The notes under the pieces are model-generated. The model made no database searches and had not been told where the DNA came from. It saw nothing but the letters and a program-made list of their open reading frames with translations. Below are positions 38,001-49,000 of a stretch of 64,000 bases of DNA, in pieces. Position 1 is the first letter of the stretch, and each line of letters starts with the position of its first letter. A program made the translations under genes and the position numbers. Source of the stretch: Spirodela intermedia (taxonomy: Eukaryota > Streptophyta > Magnoliopsida > Alismatales > Araceae); assembly GCA_902729315.2 (NCBI GenBank), contig LR746274.1:6507037-6571036 (forward strand), in the 5' to 3' direction.

Positions 38001-39416
38001 TGCACGCGCTTCTTGGAGGGGAAGGACGGCACACTTGAGCGGAGATCCATCGGCTCCGTTCCTGCGAGGCTCTCATTCTTCGATTTATTTTCTGATGCCT
38101 TCCTCTTCTTCTCATTACCCACTGTCCCTTTAGAAACGGGGCTCTCCTGATCTGCACAGTGCATCATAGGTTTGACTTATCTCATCATAATTAATAAGCA
38201 AAGGATCTGGCCTCAAATGATGAACAACAATAAACATGAAATTTGGGCAATGTAAGGAGTAGATTACTGAGCTGTTTTGAATCATGAGGTATCGCGTCAT
38301 TCATATAAAGATCATATCTAAGCTTAAGATATAATAGCTAACATAGACAGCGAGTTCTGGCGATCCCAGTGAGATATTCCGTTCAATCAGGAGTAATTCA
38401 CTGGCAGAAGGTTTTCGGATGCCACAGCGTATTCATTCCGCATGATCACTTGATGAGGCATGCGTAGAGTTTGGTAGATGTCACTAATGTTGGGGAAAAA
38501 TAAATAATAAATCCCTTATCGCTTTATTTTTCTTACGGGTTGTTATTTAAAGCCAAAATCATCAACTTTCTGCATTCATGCCAGGGAAAACTATATTTTG
38601 AGGAGGCGTAAAAGTCAAATTAAACCTGAGTACAATATATAGCGGGTCTTATGGTGATTTACCGTCGGAGGTAATGCGTCCAGCCTCTCCCTGCGAGACA
38701 AAAATGTCTACTCCGGCGTCCGTTTCCATGCCCTTGTATATGGCCACCAGGCTGTCCATGTGCGGAGAAGGGCGAATATCTGCAGTGAAACAATCTCATT
38801 TCATGGAATGAACCAAAAAGATTGTTAAACCGCGAAAATCAGCCAAATAATTCGAAACTATTTAAATAGTGGTCAAAAGGATATATGAATTCCGCCTGAT
38901 TTCGACCCGGTCCGTTGCTTCCAGAGAAAGACAACGGGGGGTACCAACCTCTCCGGTGGAAAGGAACTTTGCAGACTGGGCAAGTAGACGTTGACTTCAT
39001 CGACTTTGAGATGCATGAACTGGAGAAGAACCCAATATCGTATCTCGTAAATGGAGTAAAATCTAGAGAGGATCATGGGGAATGTGTAAGGATGAAGGGG
39101 GAGAGGAAGGACGGTGCCTTACTTGCAGAATACGTGATTGCATGAAAGAGAAGCTGCCGAATGTAGAAGGCTCAAGCTGCACAAGAAAAAAAGAAAACCA
39201 GTTAGAAATCAGCGACGCAACTACCATGGATGCCTCTTCCACTTATCCGCCTCTCCCTTCCTCTCTCCGATTCCCATCGGCTGCGGGATCTAACCCGGAG
39301 AGAAACAATGAAGCATGGACGTGGATCGAAATCGAAACGGCGGCTTGCCGATTCCGTTACCAGATGGGGCACTTGAGCTCTCGGCCCATCCTCTCCAGAT
39401 GTTCCATCCCCCACAT
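35064..39416 (-). CDS. BRCA1: BRCA1 homolog: RING, extended PHD and tandem BRCT E3 ligase
   Basis: Fourteen exons join in phase: 39361-39416, 39123-39176, 38949-39019, 38663-38779, 37703-38151, 37509-37607, 36817-37398, 36640-36740, 36358-36544, 36188-36288, 36018-36120, 35760-35925, 35553-35671 and 35064-35435, giving 858 residues. HLERMGRELKCPICLSLL opens the RING finger, which continues SLSCNHVFC and CPVCKVPFHRR. HMDSLVAIYKGM, FCPFFWMRE and LDSEMFEWTQRPCSPE mark the middle. The extended PHD (about 465-585) holds CSFCHSSEETEV, SRRIRCSHCGVKGAALGC and ENFVMLCPIH. BRCT1 follows (SSAVTHVIA, GKWILNMGWVNACL), then BRCT2, ending WVLDSIAGC. Plant BRCA1 pairs with BARD1 in homologous recombination repair. 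BARD1 also has RING, PHD and BRCT, but the EMFEWTQRP and MDSLVAIYK blocks point to BRCA1. It is slightly shorter than Arabidopsis BRCA1 (941). A second ATG nine bases downstream is an alternative start. Confidence 0.95.
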
Positions 39417-39462
39417 ATTTCCTCCGCCAGGCCACTCCGTCACGGCAGAGAGCGAGCGAGCG

Positions 39463-39467
<5 letters not shown>

Positions 39468-39540
<73 letters not shown>
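39468..39540. repeat. Long pure GA microsatellite in the BRCA1 leader
   Basis: About 36 uninterrupted GA units starting some 50 bases upstream of the BRCA1 ATG. In the BRCA1 transcript it reads as CT. It is the longest simple repeat in the window. Confidence 0.95.
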
Positions 39541-39544
<4 letters not shown>

Positions 39545-40673
39545 CAGAGTGGGATGCTGGGCCGGCGAAGGTATTCTTCTCTCGGCGGCGGCTACCAATT
39601 TAAAAACATCCGCGCGCTCCGTTTTCCCTCTTCCCCGCCATCTGAAAACACCTCTCTGTTACGGGGGAATATTCTGAATCGGATCCCTATCGGTTATACT
39701 TGGGCAATCCGATACTGTTAAGAGAGGAGTGCGCTCTTGTCAGGTTAATCTCTGGCTCACGTATAAATTTTCCACACCTTTGAGTTTATTCCTTCAAAAT
39801 TCCACGTCACTAAAAAGTGGGAGCATCTTAATCAGTAAATGCGCTTTTTAACCATATTTAACGTCTGTAGGATATGACACCCCTGAAATTTCGCATATTT
39901 AACGTTATTTATTCATTTATTTTTAGGACCTAACTCACCTGAATTTTCTCAATTTTTTCTAGGCCTTACTAATGTAATTCGTTATATCAACCATAAATTT
40001 TGGGAACATGTTTACATGTCCAAATCACTGATTTTTGGTCTATTTTCCAATGTCGTTGTATTTTATACTCTAATCTAGGGACAAGATCGCTGCCATTATC
40101 CGGAATCGGCAACCGTGAGTAGATGCATATCCATGTAACTAAGCTTGGGCCCGCCTTTTTATTAGGCTCATACAGTTCGTTGAACTCCGCCCAAAGCGAC
40201 ATGCTCTGGGCCGGAGAAAAAGGGCTGAAAAGCCCGAGAGGAGGGTCAGGAGACATAAACACGTGGATGCTTGAGCTCGGGCCATAAGAAACGACAAAGA
40301 TTCTGAAAACGGAGCCCGGATGGGTGCAGGTTTAAGGCCCGTTGAGTTGAGTTGACTGCTCAAAACGGTAAAACGGGCCAGTGGGACAGTCGGGTCGGAG
40401 GGGAAGGGACGTAGGGTTCTCGATCTCGTGTCAGTTAATGAGGAAGAGGAATACCGCTGCTGGCAGCTCAACTGCCTTCTCAAGACGGACCGTGCAGGTG
40501 ATATACGACGAGCATGAGAGAGAGAGAGATGGAGACGACGAGAAGCAAGAGAGCCTTCCCCAAACCCCCATCAAAGCTCGCCTCCCCACCAAACGCTAGA
40601 GGAACGGCTTATTTGTTGCATTCCTGAAAGCTGCCAAGCATCTTAAAGCTGCCATTAATGACGGCTCGACCAA
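39541..40673. other. Spacer between BRCA1 and the LTP gene
   Basis: Divergent promoters of BRCA1 and the lipid transfer protein gene. AT-rich centre near 39760-40080, then GGGCCC/GGCCCA elements near 40146, 40283 and 40337, and a short GA run near 40517-40528. No coding exon was recognised. Confidence 0.5.
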
Positions 40674-40680
40674 TATAAAT
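40674..40680 (+). promoter_or_regulatory. TATA box of the LTP gene
   Basis: TATAAAT lies 149 bases before the LTP start codon, which puts the transcription start near 40705-40710 and leaves a leader of about 120 bases that includes the GA tract at 40801-40822. Confidence 0.65.
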
Positions 40681-40828
40681 TGCACCCCCGAGAACCCACA
40701 AACCCCCCAAGCACAACACCATCGGAAGTCTCGACGGCCAAAGAGAAGGGAAGAGGGGGAGGGAGAGAGAGCGTCAGAGAGAGACATATAGAGTTGTGTA
40801 GAGAGAGAGAGAGAGAGAGAGAGCTAGC

Positions 40829-41251
40829 ATGAAGGGTTTCACAGTGGTCTGCTGCGTGCTGGTGGCTGCTGCGGGCTTCATGGCCGCGGGGCCAGCCGCC
40901 GCCGTGACCTGTGGGGATGTGACATCGAGCCTGGGCCAGTGCTTACCGTTCCTGCGGGGGCAGGTGGGGACACCGGCGGTGGGCTGCTGCGACGGCGTGC
41001 GCCGCCTGAGGGCGATGCTGCCGGCCATCGCCGATCGGCGGGTGGCGTGCAACTGCATGAAGCAGGCGGCGGCACACTTCCGGGACATCAAGGGGAACGC
41101 CGTCAGCTCGCTCCCCGGCATCTGCAGGGCCCCCCTCCCCTTTCCCATCAATCTCGCCGTGGACTGCGCAAGGTGAGCTCCATCCCCTATATATATATAA
41201 ATGCGTTTATATATATATAAATGCGTTTGGCTCCGATGCAGGATCCAGTGA
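40829..41251 (+). CDS. Non-specific lipid transfer protein, type 1
   Basis: Two exons (40829-41172 and 41242-41251) give 117 residues. The last exon adds only the end of an Arg codon, Ile, Gln and the stop, the usual position of the nsLTP intron. A signal peptide of about 25 residues ends at AAA before VTCGDV. The mature protein of about 92 residues has exactly the type 1 eight-cysteine pattern, C-x9-C-x14-CC-x19-CxC-x22-C-x13-C. Such proteins are secreted, hold a hydrophobic tunnel that binds acyl lipids and act in cuticle formation and defence. It differs from many family members in having PFPIN where PYxIS is usual. The start is fixed by the signal peptide and by the GA tract ending six bases before it. 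A tRNA-like sequence follows 58 bases after the stop. Confidence 0.95.
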
Positions 41252-41309
41252 AAGTGGTGATATGTTGCGAAAAGGTATTGGCTATACTTGTTCTAAATCG
41301 CAAATAAAA

Positions 41310-41359
41310 GGTGTCGTGGTGTAGTTGGCTATACTCCGGTTCAAGTCCGGGCGACGCCA
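41310..41359 (+). pseudogene. tRNA-Val-like sequence without an anticodon arm
   Basis: Fifty bases reproduce a plant tRNA-Val in two blocks. The 5' block has acceptor strand GGTGTCG and D-arm TGGTGTAGTTGG (A box). The 3' block has T arm TCCGGTTCAAGTCCGGG (B box GGTTCAAGTCC) and acceptor strand CGACGCC plus discriminator A. The seven acceptor pairs all form, one as U-G, and the T stem forms too. The whole anticodon stem-loop, about 24 bases, is missing at the junction near 41333, so it cannot decode. Both internal Pol III promoter boxes remain and a T-run follows near 41378-41385. It probably lies in the LTP 3' UTR. I assign Val by similarity of the flanking halves only. Confidence 0.75.
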
Positions 41360-41652
41360 TTCGGTCGATAATAGACTTTGTTTTTTTCTTCAATTTGCCA
41401 TCTATTATAAAGTAACCGTTGGTTAACTCCAATGTTTTTAATTTTTTATTATTATTACAGTGTATGTATACGCTTACTTGCTTGCTCCAAATAAGTAAAA
41501 ATGTATGTTACATAAATAAAAATTTTAAAGTAAACCGTACGATTTAAGGATATCATTCCCCTAGTCTGGGTTTCTCGCGGGTACCTGATCAGTCGTCGCC
41601 GGGTCTGGTGTGCTCGTCTCGGGGGTGGCGAACGAGGCTTACAGACCAATGA

Positions 41653-41687
41653 AGAGAGGGGATTTATTCTGTTGAGGACGACTGTGC

Positions 41688-41722
<35 letters not shown>

Positions 41723-41734
41723 AATCCCCTCTCT
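41653..41734. repeat. GA tract bracketed by a perfect 16-bp inverted repeat
   Basis: AGAGAGGGGATTTATT at 41653-41668 is the exact reverse complement of 41719-41734. The 50 bases between them hold a pure GA tract (41689-41719). A hairpin with this loop could form in either transcript. It lies between the ends of the convergent LTP and metallo-hydrolase genes. Confidence 0.8.
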
Positions 41735-41920
41735 CTAGCATGCTACTGTTACAAGAGAGTACAAGAGAGAAAATGATGAATCAAGCAAAGCTACTGTTGA
41801 CGGGGTTGGTAGAGCGAGAGAGAGAAGGGTGAATCAAATGGTGCTAATTCCAATGGAGTAGAGAGATGAATGAATTAAGTGAAGCTAGAGTAAACGGGAT
41901 AGAGACTGAGAGATACCTCA

Positions 41921-42962
41921 TCATAAGTCGACCGAGATTTTCAAACCATCATAGGCAAGCTGCACTGGAATTCCTTCCCTGCACAGGGCAATTCAAGTCA
42001 GATTACTCAAAAGACACAGGCCTGATGCCCCAAAAAACACACCCAGTTTTCGTCTGTCGACTCCCCCCACCGACTCTTCCACAACCATTCTACAAAGTGG
42101 GAGATCCCCCTCACCTCTGAGACCACTCTGCCAACTCCAAGTTGTCCCTATGGTGATCAAACTCGTGGGTCATCCCCACGAGGAGCGCCCTCTTTGGGCA
42201 AATCTTCTTGATCGCTTCCAGAGTCTGTAGAGGAAATAGATTTAAGAGACGATGAACAACGCAGTCGAGCAGAGGTTTGAGGGCCCAAGAGTCCAGAGAA
42301 GGAGAAGAGCCAACCTGGGGAAGGCACAAATGCGTGTTGTGAGGCCTCACCTGCGTTAAATTCATCAAATTTAGAGAGGATCATCTCCCAAAGAAATTCA
42401 AGCAGAAAGCACTCAGATTCATCACCCGATCTGGGTCAGCTTTGGATCAATCTAAACAATAATAATAATCATCAATGTGCCCAGATATATATATACTTAT
42501 GCATATGTATATTTATATTTCATGGTGATTATGAACTGAAGAGCGAAAATATTATAGATAGATTAATGAAATACGGTTTCTGGAGGGATAACATTGCCAA
42601 CCTTGTACAGGGAGTCCAAGATGAGAAGATCCACCTGCCCGGCACCAGTTTTGGAAATGACTGCAGAGAGAAGGAGATACAGATCATCAGAACAGACAGC
42701 CACATTAAATGGAAAGAGATTCTCTGAAATATTTCTCAGCCAATTTTAAATCAGGAAGCTCGGTCATTCAAATTCAGAGAAAGATAACAGTCTGAGGACA
42801 ACACGAGACAAAATACTGCCAGCAAGGAGTTGTGACTTGATCTCAAGCCTGTTCTTTAGGAGTTGATGCTGAATATTTCCATTTATTAGAGATCATCAGG
42901 GGAGTAGCACTCCCACTTTCTTTCTTCTGGCACGAGTTCAAGTTCGTAAGGAATGTGTGAAA

Positions 42963-43024
<62 letters not shown>

Positions 43025-46000
43025 TCATGCCCATCATTGAAACTCATCAGTGAGTTCAGTGTCCCATGGAAGGGATCTCTCTGCACTAAAGCCTTGGTGT
43101 TTTTCCAGATAAAAATTCTGAAACCTATTCATATAATGACTGAAATTCTAATGGGATTCTAGTCTCATACAAATTATAAAACTAAGGTTTAATACAATAT
43201 TCTCACCCCTAAATAAAATTTCATTAAAATAAGAAAATATAAAAGTCACAATTAAATAATAATAATATTTGTAAAAGCATCATCTAGGTCTGTGGGTTCA
43301 AGCATCCATCTGTGAAACATGCTGTACATGAATTCCCAGGATTTTAGTTACTGTCAGAAATTCACAATATAATAATAATCGAATCCCTTTTGTAAAAATA
43401 AACTTCACAATATAATAAAAAAACTGTGGCGAAAGACAAACGCCCCAATCCTTTTGTATCTCAACATACATGTTCTTTGCTTGTATGCTGTTTTCGAGAG
43501 GACTTAACAAAAAAACATGTATTTTTCATATTAGCATATATGCCCTTAAGTGTTTGCATCTATGTTCAGAAGTCTCAAGGGTCTGGTATAAATACTGGAC
43601 CCGTCCCTCTTGTAAAACAGATTCTTGTTTTTCATTGAATAATTTTTTTTCATCCTCTCCAAGGTGCTCCAAGATCTACCAGCACACTGAATAGAGGACT
43701 ATACCATTCTACATGGTATCAGAGCAAGGTTAGGATTTTGAATCCATTTCTCTTGACATTCTGTGTTCATCCACAAGGGACGTTGCACTTCTGTTGGAGC
43801 TGTTGGTATCGCACCCATCTGACAAGGGATGCATCATCTTTGTAGTGTCTCCATAGAGCGAATCTAGGTGTGATCGCTCTCATTCGCTTCCGCACTTATT
43901 AATTCTACTATTATGGTCTTTGTACCGTTCTTTGAATATCTCTGTTTGAGATTTGTTCACGAAATCAGTTTTTCGTGAAGTCAATTGCTATTTCCTTAAA
44001 ATAGAAACTATAGGAAAGTTGCTTCATCTTCTGGGGGAGATTCAGTCTCCACGAGAGAGGTCAATCTTATTCTTGGAGGCACAAGATTATTGATAGAACT
44101 ACTTGGAATGCTTTCAAAGTTAAAACTAACTGAATGTAATATGATACAATGGTCAAAACATATTCATAAAGTATTGACTTGAAGAGACATGGTACACCAC
44201 TTGATAGAGGGGAAACCAGACTCAATGTCATGAGAATTTCGAAGATGGGGAGAAGAGGACTCCTTGATTAAAACTTGGTTGTGGGGAACAATGATTCCCC
44301 AAATTAGTCGTATTTTTTCTTCTTAGCCACAGTCAAAGATTTATGGGATATGGTTCACACCAAATTCTCACAGAAAAATAATGAGGTCCATGTATATGAA
44401 CTTGAGACAAAATCAATGTCCATGATGCAAGAGAGCAAATCAGTGATGGAGTATGTAAGAAAGCTAAAGAATTTATGACAGGAACTTGACTATTACCTAA
44501 GTCTTAACATTGAAAAACCTACTGAAATTACTGCATTACGAAATTTTATAGATTAAAAAAGTGTTTAAATTCTTGGCTAGACTTAAATCTGTGTTTGATC
44601 AGGTCAGACAACAGATATTGAGCTGTGAGAAGAAAATTGATTTAGATGAAGCTATTTCGATTATCCTAAATGAGGAAAGTCGCTGAAAATTGATGAAGTC
44701 AATTTCAGAAACTGATAATTCTGCATTTGTGGTTAAAGAAGGTGAAACTATGAAGAAGACTAATGGTTAGGCCAAACCACCACAACATGGTCAAGGGAAG
44801 AACCAGAAAACTGACTTTAGAGACAATTTATGGCATACATATTACAGAAAAACGCATCACACTAGAAGTAGATGCTATAAGTTACATGGTAAGCCACCAC
44901 ATTTCAACAATGAAAAATATGACAGCCAAGCACATTTTACAGCAAATTTACCTGTTAATCAACGGTCAGATTTCAAACAAAGTTAACACCCATCTCATAT
45001 AAATGATATAGAACGACTTCAAGTTGAATTGAAACAATTGAAGTCGACAGTAACACATCAGTCATCAGTCCAGCATGATAAGCTTCATCACTCTTTCAGA
45101 ATTAGAGCTTCTTCTAGATTTGTTTCTAATTCTTGGGTATGGAACTCAAGGGCAATGGACCACATGACTAATTCTTCTCACCATTTCACTAATTACAATC
45201 CTTGTCCTAGTGATAGAAAAGTCACAACTGCAGATGGATCTTTTCTAATTGTTGCAGGTATAAGAGACCTTCAACTTGAACCCCTTGACATTCTTTCTAA
45301 TATTCTTCATGTTCCCAAACGATTTACAAATCTAATTTCTGTTAAAAAACTTGTGAGAGATTTCCTTTACTGTGCCTTCTTTGACGAAGATGTTTGTGTA
45401 ATATTTGATAAGAAATATCATTGGAGGATTGGAGTTGTTTGCAAACATGATGGACTCTATCTTCTAGAAGGACTGAGCCAAACGTATATCATGGAAGTAG
45501 ATCAATTCATAGAACCTCTAGAAGCTGTCAATAAGATCTGTCTACTTCATCAAAGGATGGGTCATCCCTCCTTTGGTACCTTAAAGATTATTTTTTCTGT
45601 TTCAAAGGCTGTCTTTAGACACTATCAAATGTAATATGTGTGAATAAAGACACTCTCTAATTTAATGTGTGTGAATTTTCTAAACACACATGTGCATCTT
45701 TTCACTCTCAAGCAGAGGGGAGAGAAATTCCTTTCTTCCGAATTCATAGTGACATTTGGGGGCAATGTCCAATCAATGATATTTGTGGTAATAAATGATT
45801 TGTAACTTTCATTGATGATTGCACAAGATGTATGTGGGTATTTCTTCTAACACATAAGTTTGATGTTCTTAAATTCTTTTGTACCATGATAAAAAATTAA
45901 TTTGGTCAAGTATCACAAAAATTAGATCCAACAATATTGAAGAATAATTTAGTCGAAGTTTAAATGTATTCTTCAAAGCAGAGGAAATTATACTCTGCAG

Positions 46001-49000
46001 CAAAATGGTCTAGATTAAAGGAAAAAATGGCATATTTTAGAAGTAACTAGATCTATCTTATTTTAACATCATGTGTCAAATATTTTTTGGGGAGAGGGTA
46101 TCCTCACAACCACATATCTCATTAACTGTATGCCTTCTCGAATCTTACACTTCCACAGTCCTATAGATTCCTCAGCCCATTTTTTCTCACACCACCAAAT
46201 TAATACTAAAATAAAACCAAAAATATTTGGGTATGTTTCTTTTGATCATGATCACACTCAAAATAAAGAAAAATTCGCACCAAGATCACTTACATGTATC
46301 TTTCTTGGTTATGCTACTAATCAAAAAGGTTATAAATGTTACTACCCTCCATCTAGATTTTTTTTTACTTCTATAGATGTGACATTTCATGAATCAGTGC
46401 CTTACTTCAATAAGTCGACTTCATTATCTGCAAGTCAACTATTTATTCTTATTGTCTACAGATCATACTGTTATACATGAATCTGCTTCACCATCTGCAG
46501 GTCAATTGTTTATTCTTATTCCAGCTCCTGAAATATCTCACACCCTAGATCTGCTTCCTGAAAATCTGAGGTTTGACAAAGTATACTAAGAGAGGTGACA
46601 TTCATGATTTACAAAATAACCAAGATTCTGACGAGGCCTTAGAAAATGTCCAAATATCTACTTCTCTGTCTCAGATGATCAGCCAAACCTGCAATGTGAC
46701 TCACTTTCAATTGCCTTGCGAAAACCCATAAGATAATATATTAGAAATCCCTTATATTCAGCAGCCAATTTTCTATCCTGCCATCGTTTTTCTTCTCCTT
46801 ATCAGTCATTCCTTACATCCTTAGATTCTACTACTATTCCTAAGAATATCTCTGACGCTCTATCCAATTCGAAGTGGAAGCAAGCCATGGACAATGAAAT
46901 GAGGCTCTTGAGAAAAATGACACTTGAGATTTAGTAGCATTACCACTGAATAAGAAAATGGTTGGTTATAAGCGAGTGTAAATCGTGAAATACTATTTTG
47001 ATGGTTCAATTGGGCAGTACAAAGCTAGTTAATGGCTAAAGGTTACACACAAGTCTATGGCACTGATTATCAAGAGACTTTTTCCCTGGTGACAGAAAAT
47101 AATATTGTCTATTTTTTATTGTCTCTAGTTGTAATTTTCAATTGAAATATTCACCAATATGATGTTAAAAATGTATTTTTGCATAGTGATCTTATGGAAG
47201 AGGTGTATATGACACTACCACCGAAATAAGAGGGTAATCCCTCTTCTAAAATTATTTTCCAATTAAAAAAGTCTCTCTTGATAGACTAAAACAGTCCCCA
47301 GAAGACTAATTTGGACAGTTTACAACCACCATGAAAACATCGTAATATAGCTAAAGTAATGCTGATCATACATTATTATTTAAACACTCTGCTTCAGGGG
47401 GAGTCACAGTAATCTTGCTCTATGTTGATGATATTATCATCACAGGGACTGATGATGTAGAAACATAAAACTTAAGCAATAGTTTGGTTTCAGCATTTTA
47501 TGTCAAGACATTAGGATGCCTAATATATTTTTAGGCATCAAAGTGGCTCACTCTATTAGAGGAATTTTTCTCTCTCAAAGAAAATACATAATAGATTTGT
47601 TGGTTGAAATAGGAAAATCTGCATGTAAATCAGCTACAACATCGATTAATCCGAATCACAAATTGTGTATGACGGAGGGAGAAGTTCAGGTTGATTGTGA
47701 AATGTATCAAATATTTATTGGTCATTTACTCTATTTAACACATACTTGACTAGATATCTCATATGCAATGAGTATCTTGAGTCAATTTATGAATTAGCTG
47801 AAAGAGACTATATGCAGCATATAGAGTGCTAAATTACTTAAAGGGCAGACCCAACAAAGAAGTTATCTTTAAACGTAGAGGGGAGGTAAATGTCGAAATG
47901 TTTATAGATGCTGATTATGCAGGGTCAATGATTGACCGGAAATCAACTTTTGTTCATCTCACATTTATTGATGGTAATCTTGTTACTTGGAGAAGTAAAA
48001 AATAGAACATGGTAACCTCGTCAAGTGCTGAAGCATAACTCAAGAGCACTTGCTCAAGGGGTTTGTGAACTTCTCTAGGTGAGAAATTTACTTGATGAAC
48101 TACATATTCCTCTATCGGGTCCTATGAAGATTTATTGTGATAATAAGTCAACAATTAATTTGGTACATAATCCAGTACAACATGATCATACCAAACATGT
48201 GGAGATTGATTGATATTTTTCAAAGAAAAGCTTGAGGCAGATGTGATTTGTATACCATGCATTTCAACCAAAAATCAGTTAGCAGATATACTCACCAAAG
48301 ACATCTCGGGCACACAATCTTGGGCATACAGCTACAAAAGATTCTTCCCAAGCTGGGAATGGATGATATCCATTCACCAGCTTGAGGGAGAGTGTTGTTG
48401 AGAGGACATAACAAATAAACCCTGTATTTTTCATGTTGGCAGATATGTTGTTTGCATCTACATCCATGTCTAGAACTCTTGAGGGTCTGGTATAAATACT
48501 AGACCCCGTCCCTCTTGTAAAACAGATTATTATTTTTCATTGAATAAAAAATCTTCTTCCTCTCCAAGGTGCTTCAGGATCTACCAACACACCGAATAGA
48601 GGACTATACCATTCTACGTATCCAACCCCATACTTTGTATCACAAATAAAGGATAAGGGCTCATTTCTTGACTCCAATATACATGCCAACTACAACCCTC
48701 AATATGCATCCTCAGAATTCAGCATAGAGAAGCTACGTGTATATGCACCCCAATATGCACCCCATCTTGTTTGAGGTAGGACGACAAATAAATTTGGCAT
48801 ATGAATACCAAAAAATAATTCATTTTTCCCAAAAAAAAAACAGGTGCTATATTGGACTACAGACAAAAACCAGATGTTCAGAAAGGATTTATTCAGACAA
48901 TGCTAGCATATGTTGCAAAATATATGTCCATAGGCAATGGGAAAGAAGAAAGCACAGTTACCATATTCAGTGCTCTCAGGAAAACGTGAAACATCAGATA

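Larger units (their letters stand above)
43486..48618 (+). mobile_element. Ty1/Copia LTR retrotransposon, complete outline but inactive
   Basis: Two similar LTRs (43486-43713 and 48393-48618) flank 4.7 kb in the order gag, protease, integrase, reverse transcriptase, RNase H, which defines Copia. The left LTR ends ...CTACA and is followed at once by the primer-binding site TGGTATCAGAGC (initiator Met tRNA type). A purine-rich GAGGGAGAG tract precedes the right LTR. Every domain is broken by stops or frame shifts. The LTRs differ by many substitutions and small indels, so insertion is old. The right LTR ends in CG rather than CA, and I cannot see a target-site duplication. It sits in intron 5 of the metallo-hydrolase gene, in antisense orientation to it. 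Confidence 0.92.

Noticed and set aside
39315-39677. Plus-strand frames through the GA tract upstream of BRCA1
   Set aside because: They are microsatellite translated as Glu-Arg repeats, overlapping the BRCA1 first exon in antisense.
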